From assembly GCA_028673005.1 (NCBI GenBank), contig CM054116.1:96822207-96886206 (forward strand): DNA of 64,000 bases, written 5' to 3'. This stretch comes from Tanypteryx hageni (lineage: Eukaryota > Arthropoda > Insecta > Odonata > Petaluridae). The stretch's first letter is position 1, and each line of letters starts with the position of its first letter. Shown here in pieces: positions 1-12,900 of this stretch. The notes below the pieces were generated by a model. That model was given only the letters and a program-made list of their open reading frames with translations. It did no database searches and was not told the origin of the DNA. The translations under genes were made by a program, and so were the position numbers.

Positions 1-1175
1 GACAACTGAATTAGTGGTGAACAGTGGCATATCTACGGGAGAGGCTTTTGAATTAATGTGTTCGATGTAATTATATCTGAATGTGTATCAACTTGTGGCA
101 AATTAAATGTTAATCATGAATTACCTCAAGAATGTAAAAGGAAAATAAAATTATTATTAGGAGAGACATAATGAAATTACATTTTCTAATGAAGAAAAAT
201 TAAAATATTTATTTTTCGAAGTAATAGATATAATTATTGTGCAGTTTTCAAAACGGTTTAAAAGTCTTCAAGAAATATCATCTCTTTTTTCCTATTTATC
301 TGGAAAAAAATTGGCTTTTATGCCATTAGAAGCACTGAAACAGGCAGCAAAAGAGTGTTGTGAAGTATACAAAGATTTAGATCTAATGCCATTCCTAAAT
401 GAACTGGAATGTTTCAAACAGCAATCTAAGATATTATTTGTCAATTTAGAGTCATTGGAATATTTAGAAATTTTGGAAGGAATGGTGAAATGGGATTTGT
501 GCGAATCCTATCCAAATATTATCGTGGCCTTACGGCTCATTTTAACATTGCCAGTGTCAGTAGCCTCAGGAGAACGAAGTTTTAATAAGTTGAAAATAAT
601 TAAAAATTATTTGCGTTCAACAATGGGCCAAAATCGTCTTTTCGACTTAAGTTTACTTTCAACAGAAAGTAAATTATTTTGTGAAACAGATTTTGAAAAG
701 ATGATTGACAATTTCGCAAGTGTGAAAGTGTGCAAAAAGCAGTTGACCTGTAAATAAGACAAATAATAAATTTTATATTAATTTTCTTTGCCTTTCAATA
801 TTTTCCTTGTGAATAATACCCTATAGTGCCTTCTGTTTCCTTGTGGTAACATTGCAGATAATTCTTGAATAATTGCACATAATTACTGTTACTGCACAAT
901 TAAAAGAATTTCACAACATAAAAGGGTTCAAAAGAGCTACGAAAAACAATCATGAATACAAATAGGTACGTGTAGATGTATGATTATATTAAACGAAGGC
1001 GCATTTTACGGCTCGCCATAGGCGCCATATTTTGTCGCTATGCCTCTGCCTTGCATATCTCTTTCACGTTTAATTTTTTCAATCTCTATGGACTTCCTTA
1101 ACAATTAACTTTTTTGAAATTGAGTTGTGAATTTTAAACCCCTTTCTCCTTTACCGGCTTCTGGACACGCCACTG
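1..1175 (+). mobile_element. hAT transposon remnant (ZMYM1-like), 3' part
   Basis: The left edge cuts into a decayed hAT element. It contains the end of a transposase frame and stops at 1175 with an inverted-repeat-like terminus, which reads CAGTGGCGTGTCCAG on the opposite strand. The left terminus lies outside the window. The sequence between the transposase stop and 1175 is non-coding and includes a GC-richer patch near 1005-1055. The family call comes from the C-terminal dimerisation domain, as described for the transposase relic. Confidence 0.7.
239..757 (+). pseudogene. hAT transposase C-terminal fragment
   Basis: This open frame encodes the C-terminal hAT dimerisation region. The run YPNIIVALRLILTLPVSVAS followed by GERSFNKLK and NYLRSTMGQ is the hallmark of hAT transposases of the ZMYM1/'52 kDa repressor' type, in which the Ser-Gly-Glu-Arg-Ser-Phe core is diagnostic. 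The frame opens with a GTG, not an ATG. Upstream of about 239 the coding similarity continues through stops and frame changes, so this is a relic and not a gene start. Known for the family: this domain mediates multimerisation of the transposase. Inferred: inactive. Confidence 0.8.
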
Positions 1176-1710
1176 GTGAAGATGGCCAGTAGCGAGAGAA
1201 ATATCGTCACAGCATGTTGGTCCTCGCTAGAGCAGAGATAACAATTAGAAGGGTAGACTTCTGAGAAAGCAATAATTATATGGCGCACCTAACCCCGCCG
1301 CACACGAGACTTACGATGTCACAATTTTCAAAAGCCTCCATCGCATCCTTTTTTGAGAGAGGTGTAGAACAATGCAAATCATGGGGGCTCGATGTCAAGT
1401 TTTTCCTGGAAGATTTAATATTGCTCTGGTATTCCTGCCTTTCCCTTCTTACTTTCACATGTAGGTGCTTCATTGTTCGAAATTCAAGGGCCAAGTGCAT
1501 CGCCCAATCATTATACATGACTCGCTTTCCAATTCTATTTAGATCAAATATCTTGAAGGGAAGGCACCCCCTATGAGTTGGCGTCCAGGCACCATCCACC
1601 CTTTGCACCCTGGGTTGGCATGCCTCTGAGCCATATCATAGATATTTTTGTTTTATTTATTAAATATTCTTATTTTCATTAACAGCTTTGTTATGTTTTG
1701 TCTCTTACAG
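1176..1710. other. stretch without a supported gene
   Basis: Two overlapping open frames on opposite strands occupy about 1276-1608 (110 codons minus, 98 codons plus). Neither has recognisable motifs or convincing splice context. The region may be an old repeat. The last 15 bases are a polypyrimidine tract and AG that serve as the acceptor of the exon starting at 1711. Confidence 0.4.
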
Positions 1711-1821
1711 AGTCAATTAAAGGTGGTTAGACGAAATTCATCCAGAACGTCAAAAGAACTGCCAAAGCCAAACCAAAAAGTACTGGAAAGCCTTAGTAAG
1801 ATTTTGGTTGCAAGTGTCAAG
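1711..1821 (+). CDS. exon a of the unrecognised gene
   Basis: Thirty-seven codons, phase 0 at both ends, acceptor TCTCTTACAG and donor AAG|GTAATT. The content is basic and rich in Ser and Lys, followed by a helix-like stretch (KVLESLSKILVASVK). There is no recognised domain. Confidence 0.5.
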
Positions 1822-4800
1822 GTAATTTACTTAAATTATAAAAATGGTTTTACTTTGATCTGCCTACTATTATAAATTGATATAAATATATTAAAGTTTT
1901 CAAACTACCAATAGACCAAGAAGAATATGGAATAAGGATGTAGACTTCATAAACAGTAAAGGAATTTACATTATGAAAGGAAAGAAAATTGCTTGCTTAG
2001 ATGAAGTGAAAGTAATATTATGAAATTAGTAGAAGTATAGATCCCTTTGGTAATATATTTTTAAACACAGTGGAAGAAGTAATTAGTTAGCAAGACCTCC
2101 ATTTAAATATTTAATTTTCTCTGCTTATACAGTAGAACTCTGATTATCCAGGCTAATTGGGACCAAGAGTTATCTGGACAATTGAAAATTTGTATAGTTG
2201 GGCAAAATTTAAAAGTGTATAAGCAGTAAAGGAGATTCATATGTTTTGAACAATTTTAAAATACATGGAATGAACTTCGATTTTCCTTCTCCGAAACAGG
2301 AACAAAATTAAGAATTGAGGCACTATTTTTTATGTTCAATATTGTTGAATACTTTTTCTGCTAAGTTTTTTCCAGATTTAACTTTCTTCATCCTGCTCAC
2401 AATGTTCATTTCCTCAATTGATTAAATAGCCAGTTTTAATTTTGATAGACATTTTAACCACAGCAATGAGCAGCCTTGAGTTAAAAGAAATAAACAGCAG
2501 TACCATACTCAACACACACTAAATCACCTACTTTCTGACACCAAGACTGTCAACATCGTTTTGATTGGCGATGATTAGACAAGACAGAATTTTGTGACTA
2601 GTCATGTTATATTGCATTTCAAATGACTTTGCGACTGGCATTTCCTTCAGACTCAGGACCGCTCGTGTGCCTCCACTGCTAGTGGGTGGGGTAATATCTC
2701 CTTGTCAAAGAACTCGAACTTGGCATTGCCGTATCTACTAACCGGAATGCATCTTGCAATGGGCTCGTGAGGCAAAGGGCGTAAGCACTTGGCAAATTCA
2801 AGGTCACGCTTTCGGAAGCTTCCTCTTCTCTCTCTCTCTCTAAATCTCCAAGTTATTTGAAATGCACTATAATGGTTTTTTCTGATGCATTTGGATGAAT
2901 CTTGGTCACTGTTTGAATAGGCAGTATTATTTGAACGGGGAGTACATGTTCGACTTTGTTGTCAAAAAGCTACAGCAGCCAGAGAATATGCCATCTTTTG
3001 TTGAGGAAAAAATTGATTGGTGAAATTAAGAAATATCCAGCAATTGAAATTTTTATCTGGATAGTTGGACATTTGGATAATTGGAGTTCTATTGTATCAC
3101 ATGACAATTTAAGATTTGTTTATGGGTTGAATGTGATGGCTTCGAATAAACCTCATGTTTTTGAGAAAATACGTTCTGAATTGGCATTTGCAGAATATTC
3201 TTGGCTTATTTTTCAGATCAGTGTAATTAATTTTGCCATTCTAACCATGTGAACTCCATGCCCACTCTCTCCTCAGTCACTGAGTCCCACTGGAAAACGT
3301 TTCATCTTTGGTGCTGGTAACATTAAAGAGAAGATTAGGTGCTTAGGAAACCCGTATGTTATTACGAATGAGGCTGCTGCTCTCATATTCATGTGTCTTG
3401 AGTCAGCAGAGGCTGAAGGAAGTACGATTGGATATTGCATTCCTGCCGAAGAAGTTCCTTGCAGAAGGCTGCGTGGTGCGGGCTATTCACTCTTGAACTG
3501 TGCCCGTGAAGTGACTCAGGTGAGGAAACTCTGTAATGGTAATTTAAAATTTCTGTTGGTCCATTTTGGATGTTATAAAAAGTTTTAATGTCATTTTTTA
3601 TTTTGAGATTAGGAATGATTTGAAGAGATGAAATCTCTTTTACATGTAAGGTTCCCTCTATGATTTATCAAACTTAACATGAAAATGCAGTGCTCAGCTC
3701 TTTACCTATTGAATTGCTCTTGTAGTTGTCTACAAGAAAGTTCTTGTATAGTTAAATGCATTTCTATTGAAGTTCTCTTACCAGCAAAAAAGGAATATTA
3801 TATTTCTTAACCTTTATAGTATGGAATTAAAATAACTTGGATGACTGGTTTAAATTCCTTGGTTTTTGCAAAATTATATTTTTCTTTGAATATTTTAAAT
3901 AATAACTTGTTTGAGGGAAAGGCAACCAACTCAAAGTATGCTGGTCTAATGGTTCTTATATACAGGGCTGGTTTTAAAGGCAGGCGAAGCAGGAGGTTGC
4001 TCAGGCTCTTTATTTTCGTAATGATTTATTTTTTTAATGGTCCTTGCAGATATCATATATGTTGCAAGATTTTTGATATACAGAAACCTCTTGATGTACA
4101 CGGATTTGATTTATGCATTTTTGGAATAATGCGGTTGTTATTTTAACTCCTTAATGTCATCATATGTGCAGGACACCGACCCTATAATCGTCACATGCCA
4201 TCGTCATATGTGCTCTACACTGACCCTGTACGTTTGGTTTAATTTTGCTTTGGCCTGATCAAATAATGCAGTATCTGTTTTTTGTTTATATATTCTAATA
4301 GAGTAAGGGTTGGCATTTATTTTTTTTGAATTTTGAATATTTAATGCCTTCTTTGCAAAGATATTGCCTTATTATTTTGGTACGTTTTTCTTGCTGCTGC
4401 ATGAAATTTTCACAATTGCGTTGCTATAAGGTGCGAAAAAATTGAAAAATTCATAACTTGAGAAGTTTTCTCTTGAATTTTGAGTTTTTTTTTATTTACA
4501 TAAAACATGACGTTTATAAATAATATCTTTTAACCTTTAAACGCCTGATTTAAATGTCCCTTAGTAGACTCTCACTACCGGATTTAATTTTGTGTTAGAT
4601 TGGCTGAAGGTTGTTTGGTGTCTCGTTACATTCGAGGTTTAGTTTTTTCTTGAAAAACTTTCCAAATATCTTAGGGTCGCATTATATTCGAGGTTGCCTT
4701 ATATTCAGGACAATACGGTACTATGTTATTGATTGTTTAAGAAAACATAGTTTTATTTCTTGAGGCCTAAAGATGAAAAAAAGAACAATTAAAAACAAAA

Positions 4801-7800
4801 AAATGACTTTTATATATCACACTAAAAAGTAAAAAATAAATTTTCATTTGCCATACAGGCTGTCCAGCGACTTTATGTCATAACTTCGAGATCTTATTCC
4901 TTAAGTGATTTTGAGTAAAAAATGTCATATGAACATGGGTCCAATTCTTGTTTGTTACAGAGCTACGGGCAATTGAAATTATCTCGTACTTTGATTTGTA
5001 CAACTTAATGGCTGAAAAAATGCAGTTAAATAATTATCGTATACATTGTTAATTGTTGAAAAATGTATTATTTAAATAATCATTCATTTACATTGATACT
5101 TAATCCATTGTTACAACAATTGTTCAAAATGGCCGCCTTCTGCTTGGATGCACAATCTGATCCGTTTGAGTAGGGAACGTGAAACAGCATGAAGAACTGC
5201 AGTGTTATTAATGTGCCTCGCATCATTGAAAATTAACTGAATAAGTTCTTCCCTCCTGCTCACTTTGCTTCATACACAATGTTTTTCATTTGCCCCCATA
5301 CATGGAAATCCAACAGAGTGAGATCCGGAGACCTCGGTGGCCAATCCTGCGCACTGCCACAACCGATCCATCAGTGAACAAGATGTAATGGTTCAGGCGG
5401 GGGTGTGCATTTAACCAATGGCAGAATTCCAACCACCTAGCCATATCCCTGGGTTGAAGATACTGAACTTGCTGGATATGATATGGATAAAGTCCCTCAT
5501 CGTGTAATGTTTGCAGACTCATTCGCGGAACGCTGAGGCGGGTGGACATTCTTCGTGTACTAAGACTTCACTGAACCATTTGAATAATGTTTTCCTGCTC
5601 ATCCACATTAACTTGTACTGGACGTTCAGCTCTCAAAGACACACACAAATGAGCCATTTTCTCGTAAATGTTGGTGACCTTGAATAAAAGTACGCCGATC
5701 TTGTGTTCTTTGTGGAAATCGTTGTTGCTATTCGTAAACGGCAGCAATGGAGTTTCTATCGTGAAACCCATACACGAAGTACATATCCGCATACTCTTCA
5801 TTTGAAAATGTAAACGGCATTATTGAAAGTTAATGATACCATACATGTCACAGTGCACTACACTGAACGCTAGCTTATGTTCTACTGACATGCTGCCTGT
5901 GAGCTTGCAAATTACGTCCACGTCTGTTGTGCAAGCGTCATGCTTCTCATTGTTGTAACAATGGATTAAGTATCAATGTAAATGAATGATTATTTAAATA
6001 ATACAATTTTCAACAATTAACAATTTATATGAATAATTATTATTGCCCTGTTCATTGTGCCAACCAAACTTGTGTATTTAGTCTTTAGTTTTTCAGCCAA
6101 TGTCAAAGAAGTAAAAAAATTGTCACGTGACATTTCTACCTTTATTTAGAAAAGGGCCCATCAACTTCTCCACGACATACTCAGACAGGCGCTGATCTTA
6201 AGGTCTCAGTTCATCCTTGCCCAAGTAAGGAAATGCATTTACAATATATTTTGCGTCTTTTTCCACAGCCATCAAGAACTTTTGCCCATATTTATCAGGC
6301 TTTGAAGCTATAAATTGAAGAAATTGGCAGCGAGTCTTCATGGGGAAGAGTTGTTCATCAACTGAGATAAACCCTCCAGGGCTATAGCAACTCGGAGAAT
6401 TCAAAATGAATGTCCCAAACCTCAGAAATTAGGGCAAACTTATCACTTTTCATTCTCTCTGATCTTGTAGACTTGACATCAAATCTCAAGTATCTCATAA
6501 TCTCCTTGAAACGATCTCGAGACACGGCTTTCTTACACAGTGGAAGCCCCGAATTTTTGAACCAGAGGGAATTCAGATGCAGACTTTTAGCACAGGTACA
6601 TACCAAATTCCCAGAAAAGCCTCAAGCTCGTCCATTGCCATAGACCAACCTTAATCTTTTAGCTGCTTGCGAGCCTCTGTCTCAGTAACCTTTTTAATAT
6701 GTTTTAGCATCTGATCATCAATTATAAGCCTCCAAGCGCTCGCAACAATGTCATCAGCTATATGTCACTTGGCATGGTATGTGGGTACTGGCTTGTATCT
6801 CAGGATGTTCTGCTGAGCGCGCCTCCCCGCATTAGCATTCCCAGTAGTCACAACTCTCCAATCAGTACCATCTGGAGCTGAGATAACTAAACCAACAACC
6901 AAAGCTGAATGACGAGGCCTACCTGCGCCTTGACGACAGCCACCTCTGGGGGATGTAGTGTCGTCGGGATCCTCCACATTGCCATTGTCAGAAGCAGAGT
7001 CATCTCCATCGTCATCAGCGGAATTGTCGAAAGCACCTTCAAATGCATCGCCAGCAGTGGACTTCCTTACTGTATGGATCCTGGATGGACCTCGGGTACT
7101 TCCCCTCCCTGCAGCACGCCGTGCATGTCCTCGCCCTCAGAAATCTTGTGTAAAACATGGAACAGAGTTTACTTTGAATATTCATGAATGGCATATAAAA
7201 TTTTGAAAAGAAAGAAAATATGTAAATGAATAGTTGCCTACTTCTGTCACTATTCCTTCCAGGTTCCGAAAAAGCTGCTCCTGTGATCGGCGATACGTCT
7301 TCAATGCAAATATGATCTCACTCATTTGCCGTATCAGATGAGGAATCATTAGCATTGTCGGCTGGATAAACTCCTCTTCCCCTGATTCACTGTCACTTTT
7401 ATCTCCAGATATTCCGGACTCATTCTCCAGTAGCTCATGGAGATGTCTTCCGGCATCAATACTCACCTATAAGCCATTTTATAATGCCAATGGAACTGCT
7501 TGTGTACTCTCACCTGCACGCAGTGCCGAACTAACAACTTGCAACCTGGTTTGATTGCGGGGAGGGGGGCTAAGCGGCAGTGAGAGAGGATAGGAATGAG
7601 TCATAGAGCTATGGAACTGTGAGTGTTACAATGGGATACAGTGTCAACAGTATGCTTCGAGGGCCACTTACAATACGAATAACGCAGAATACATTGTGAT
7701 TGACTACAAAAACAGAAGCTGGGACAAAATTATCCCATCCGTCGTTCTAGGGTACACTATTTTTAGTGGAATAACTGTTAGGGAGAGGGAGGTTCAAAAT

Positions 7801-9940
7801 CATATGGCCAAAAGTTATTCTTAATTGATATAAAGTCGTAAATTATCGGCCCAACCCATGCAAAATTTCACAAACTATAGAGATCAAAACTTAAAAATAG
7901 GACAAAATTGTCCCATCCGTCATTCTAGTGTTAAGGAATAAGATCCCGAAATTATGACAAAGTTGCCGGACACCCTGTATGTACTTGATTTAAAGCTTTT
8001 GTAAAAGCTATACAGCTTTTAACCTTCTTACACTTTTGGAAAGCTATATAACTTTGCAAAAGTTTTAAATCAAGTCTAGTAAGTCAATTTATTTTTAATT
8101 TTTAGTGCAATATATGAAAGTAATATTTTATTTTTAATTGTTTTATTTTTAATTTTAAAAATCTTTTTCTAGCCTTGTACATGTAAACAATTTTTTAAAA
8201 ATGTATTCCATTGTTATTTCAGGGCATTGGGACTTCTCCCATTAATGTGGATAGCTGGATAACTGAGCTCTGCAAAGAAAAGATAAAAGGAGATGTCCTG
8301 GTGCTGACGGCAGATGCAGTTATGTGTGAGGAAGGTAGTGGAGACAAGTTACTCAATGCTATGAAGAAGTACAGAATAGACCTCAAGTTGCCACACACTA
8401 AGTAAGTTTAATTTGTTACATTTGTGTGTTGCATTTTTAATTCATACATTCATATCTCTGATAGATGATTGATGTTTCTACTTGTTTTTATTCATCCCGC
8501 CATTGATTTTTTATCATTTTAGTGACATTTTCTTACTTACAAATGTTTTTATTCTAGATTGGTGATAGTATCTCTCCACAGTGAAAATGTACCTCATAGT
8601 GTTGCCCTGAAGGAGGATGGTGGAATTCTGATGGTGATTGGGTTTGATTCTCATCTGCCATTTATAATACAGCAATTTGCAAGAAACGAATTTTAAATAC
8701 ATTTCTTTCAAGAGAAAATTTTAATTTTCATGACTCACCCTACTTCAAAAATATGAAGTTTATTAGGGTTTGTTTGTATTTTTATCTGTTCATCAAAAGG
8801 GATTGGTCATGGTTTGAAACCATCGAAAAATTCTCTTTCACCCGTGTTGTAAAAGGATAAAAATATTGTTAGTTAGAAGATTAGAGCCACCTGATTTTTG
8901 TGGTGTGAATCAGAAAATAAGGAAACGCAGTGGAGGAACACATTAATATTTTTATTTTTCAAATTTTTTCATGTGCTCACATGTTCTTGGTACTACTATT
9001 TCATGGAGGTGTACTGTACAGTTTACCTAAAGTGATTGTAGTGATGACCGCAGAGGATTTTTGGGATGAATGTTATTGCTAATTCATTCTTCTTGCATTA
9101 CTGCCACCATGTGTCAATATGTGTGATCAAAATTTAATTAATTTTTTGTTTTAGACAAACGTGCCCAAGTGCATGAAATTCCCTGAAAAGCAGTATTTAT
9201 GCACTTGGACTTTTTTCCTTGCTTTTAATGAGAGTTTTCAAATACTTACAACATGACAATGTGAATTACTCGGTCATCTGAGGATTTTTTTGTTTCTCAG
9301 CTATTTATGGAAGTGTACTCTCCACATTGCAGCTAAGCCTGCTATGTTTTCCAACAACATGGTTGAGATTGTCCAAAATGTTAAGGACTTCGTTATTTTT
9401 ACCGGTTTTAGTTAATAACTGCACCTGTGATGTTGGAAATCATTAACATATTTAAGGTTTCTGTTGCTCTCTTTTTGGTTTTACAGAGATGAGCTATTTA
9501 AATTGTGATAAAGTCTCTTGTTCAGGCGAAAAGAGCATTTTTGCTGATTTTTTGCTTCAGTGTTCATTAAAAGTTAATTCTCAGTCATGTAGTACTGTTC
9601 TAGACTTTGTATTTAAGAAACGTTTATTGAAATGCAGCGCTGATGCAATCGATGAAATGGTAGGATATGTTTTCCTCTTAGGCCTCTTACGATGAGACAG
9701 AATGGCCATGAATTTAATGTCATTAATAAGTCTTGGCGTGCCTTAAAAGTGTTGGAGAAAATTATGTACATACTTGCCAATTTGGACTTTGGGAAAAATT
9801 TATTGCAGAAATTACAGTAGATTCTATCTGTAAAATTGGTTATGTAACATGTAAACGATTTTGATTATTTATTAATTGTGGTAACCCTGCTCTTAAGCTC
9901 CGCTTTAAAAATCTTGATTTCGTTATAGTATTTTGTAAAA

Positions 9941-9972
<32 letters not shown>

Positions 9973-12900
9973 CGAGGTTTGTTCAAAAAGTTTACGGAAT
10001 TCGTCAATAAAAACTTTATTTCAAGAGTTACAGCTTAATTGCAATTATCCCCTTCAAAGTAATTTCCTTGAGCAGCAATGCACCACTCCCATCGCTTTTT
10101 CCACTTTTGAAAGCATTGTTGGAAGGATGTTTGTTGGATCACTCAGTTCATTTGTCGTATTAGTAATAATGCCCTTTATCCTTTGAAATCATCTTCCTTT
10201 TAGGACCATTTTTATTTGGAGAATAGAAAAAAGTCTGGAGGTGAGAGGTCAGATGAATAGGAGGTTGTGGAAGGACAGGAATCGAATGTTTTGCCAAGAA
10301 CTCTGGAATCGACAATTCTGTATGCGCAGGTGTATTATCGTGACAAAGGTGTCACGTTCCTGCAGTCCTCATTTCCAGTCGTTTTCTTTGTACCGCATCC
10401 CTCACACATCTCAAAACTTCCAGATAAAAGACTTGATTAACCATCTGGCCTGACAGAATGAGTTCATAATGAACAATGCCGCGATAATCAAAAAAACGAT
10501 CAACATTGTTTTCACATTCAAGCGCACTTGTCATCCTTTTTTGGGGCGTGGTGAACGAGGACTCTTCCATTGCGATGACTCATTTTCTTTCAACATCATA
10601 CCCATAAATTCAAGTCTCGTCTCCAGTGATGATGTTTTTAAAAAAAATTTCATTCGTTCGTTGCAGGAGATTTTTGCAAATCGAAACATTGAATTCTCTG
10701 ATCTTCAGTCAAAAGCCTTGGCACAAACTTTGCTGGGACCCGATGCGTCCGTAAATCTCTTAAATTGGGTGGCATGAGCCAATGGATATTCCAACATCTT
10801 CTGCTACTTCTTGTACAGTCGGTTGACAATTTTCATGGATAACTTCTTTCACTTGGGCAGTCACAGTTTCATTTTTCGAAGATGAAGGCCGGCCAGACTG
10901 TTCATCGTCATCTGTTGAAGTTCTTCCATTTTTAAAACGTTTTAAACCAGTCGTAGGTTGTTGTTTGACTCAAAGTCTCATCACCATAATCTTGACACAA
11001 CATTCTGTGAGTTTCCGCAGTTGTTTTTCCCAGTTTGAAACAAAACTTCACACAAATTCTTTGCTCCACTACGGATGCCATATCAAATGTGACAACAGAC
11101 AAAACACTCACTCATAAAACATTATAACAATACAAGAATTCACTTGAGCTGTGTCAAACAACGTGCTATTTGTAGGGTACAGTCAAGGTTACTAGCCACT
11201 ACATGCGCATCCATGTGCGCATTACTTGTGGTGCTCCACACAGTTACTATGGGAACTTTTTGAACAAACCTCGTATATATAATAGCAGAAGTACCCGCTG
11301 CTGCTTCCAGTCAAAGCTTGCATACTAAATTTTTTTATTAATTAATTTTATTGCAAATTCAATTTACTTAATTTCTTTTTAAAAATTACAATAATAGAAA
11401 TTTAATTAAAAAATGAATTTGATTTTTTCCTATGCATAATGCAAGTTTACTAGAATATATTAACTAATGATAATATCATTCTAACTATTCTTGTAAGGGA
11501 AATGAATCTTATTTCATCACGAAATTGGAATTACGAGTCAATAAGCATAATAAATATATAATATAATAATTTTACATACCAAAAAGGAAATATTCTATCA
11601 TTAATAACGATTGCGTTGCTTTTCATATATATATATATTTACATGTTATGTACCTGTTCCTATGATGATGACAAAGAAACCAGGTAGGGAATAACACTAT
11701 TCTTTTGTCTATTATATTTACATGTTATGTACCTGTTGCTACGATGATGACAAAAAAGCGGGAAGGGAATAACGGTATTCTTTTGTCTATTTTGAAGACT
11801 TAACAACTGCAATTGAAATTTTAAATTACCTTTTGAAGGCTTTATTCTATAGAAAAGGGAAAAAAAGTAGAGCATTTGTTAATTTCTAATAGCATGATTC
11901 TGTATAAAAAATTTGGTGAATATGCGTGAAGCCGTTCTCGGGTTTTTAGCTAACAAACAAACAGCCTTGAAAATATATGAGAGATGATAATCATATTTAG
12001 GAACTGAGAAATTGTTTTTTAGGCAGCTGCATTTTTTGCACAGCATGCTGTGCTCAACTGCTAAGAAAATATGGAATCTGGACTGTGATTAAGGTTTTAA
12101 AAGTCATCAGTTAGTTATTGTGCCATAGGCGAGGTATTATTTATGCAACATTTTGTTCTCCGAGGCATGAAAATTAGGGATTGGTATTTTTTCTAAACAA
12201 ATTTACAGTGACACCTATAGTCAATAAATGGCTGTCAAGGCTGCAAATTGCAGAGTTGACAACCGTTGCATTGTAATATTTTAAAAATAATCAGACGTCA
12301 CCATCGTTGTATGGGGTTTTTGTGAAATAAGTTGAATGCTTAAACTAAAGTCAGTTAGTTTGTAGATGATGCTAGACATCCACTGAGAGCAGATATCGTC
12401 TTTCTATGTGTTTAACATTCAAATGTTGAATTCTACTCTGATTCAAGATTCGTAAATTTTGAAAGCTATTTTAATAAACATTAATTTTTCAGAAAGAGCG
12501 TCCTGTTAGATACTTGGCCATTCCTTCTCTAATGAAACTTTTTAATATGGATGGGTATTTTTCTTTCAAGTGTTGTAGTTGTTTAATTATCTTTTCTTAT
12601 CACATTGTAATTTCCAGTTAGCTGTTACTCTGGCCATCATACTTATATATTTTTGCTTATTAATAATAAGCTAAAAGGATGTTCGTTTATACTAAACTAA
12701 TTTGAGTATATTTTTCTATTACTCAAATTTTTAGGAAGCTCTCAGATATTTAATTTATTATGATTATGATTGAATATTAAATCCCTTCTTTATAAAATGT
12801 TGCAACTTAAAATTTATGCGTAAGATATCATTAATTGTTGCGTTGTCTGGGTAACAATTTGGCCTGTTTCATATTATTAGATTGAAAGAATTGCCTTAAT

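Larger units (their letters stand above)
4856..7977 (-). mobile_element. Tc3-like element with long inverted repeats, interrupted by a piggyBac remnant
   Basis: The outer ends 4854-4904 and 7931-7979 are inverted copies of each other (TACAGGSTGTCC at the tip, ATCTTATTCCTTAA at the inner edge) with about 85-90% identity by eye. A second pair of arms, 4985-5125 and 5951-6045, is also inverted, so the element originally had long terminal inverted repeats of at least 250 bp. Between the inner arms is a shortened Tc3-like transposase on the minus strand. The right arm is split: its outer 49 bp sit at 7931-7979, separated from the rest by piggyBac sequence. The junction at 7931-7934 is TTAA, the piggyBac target, and the same TTAA exists at the equivalent place in the left arm (4901-4904). 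Confidence 0.7.

Noticed and set aside
1276..1608. 110-codon minus-strand open frame overlapping a 98-codon plus-strand frame
   Set aside because: No motif, no splice context, and two overlapping frames in a small GC-richer patch are as likely from composition as from coding.
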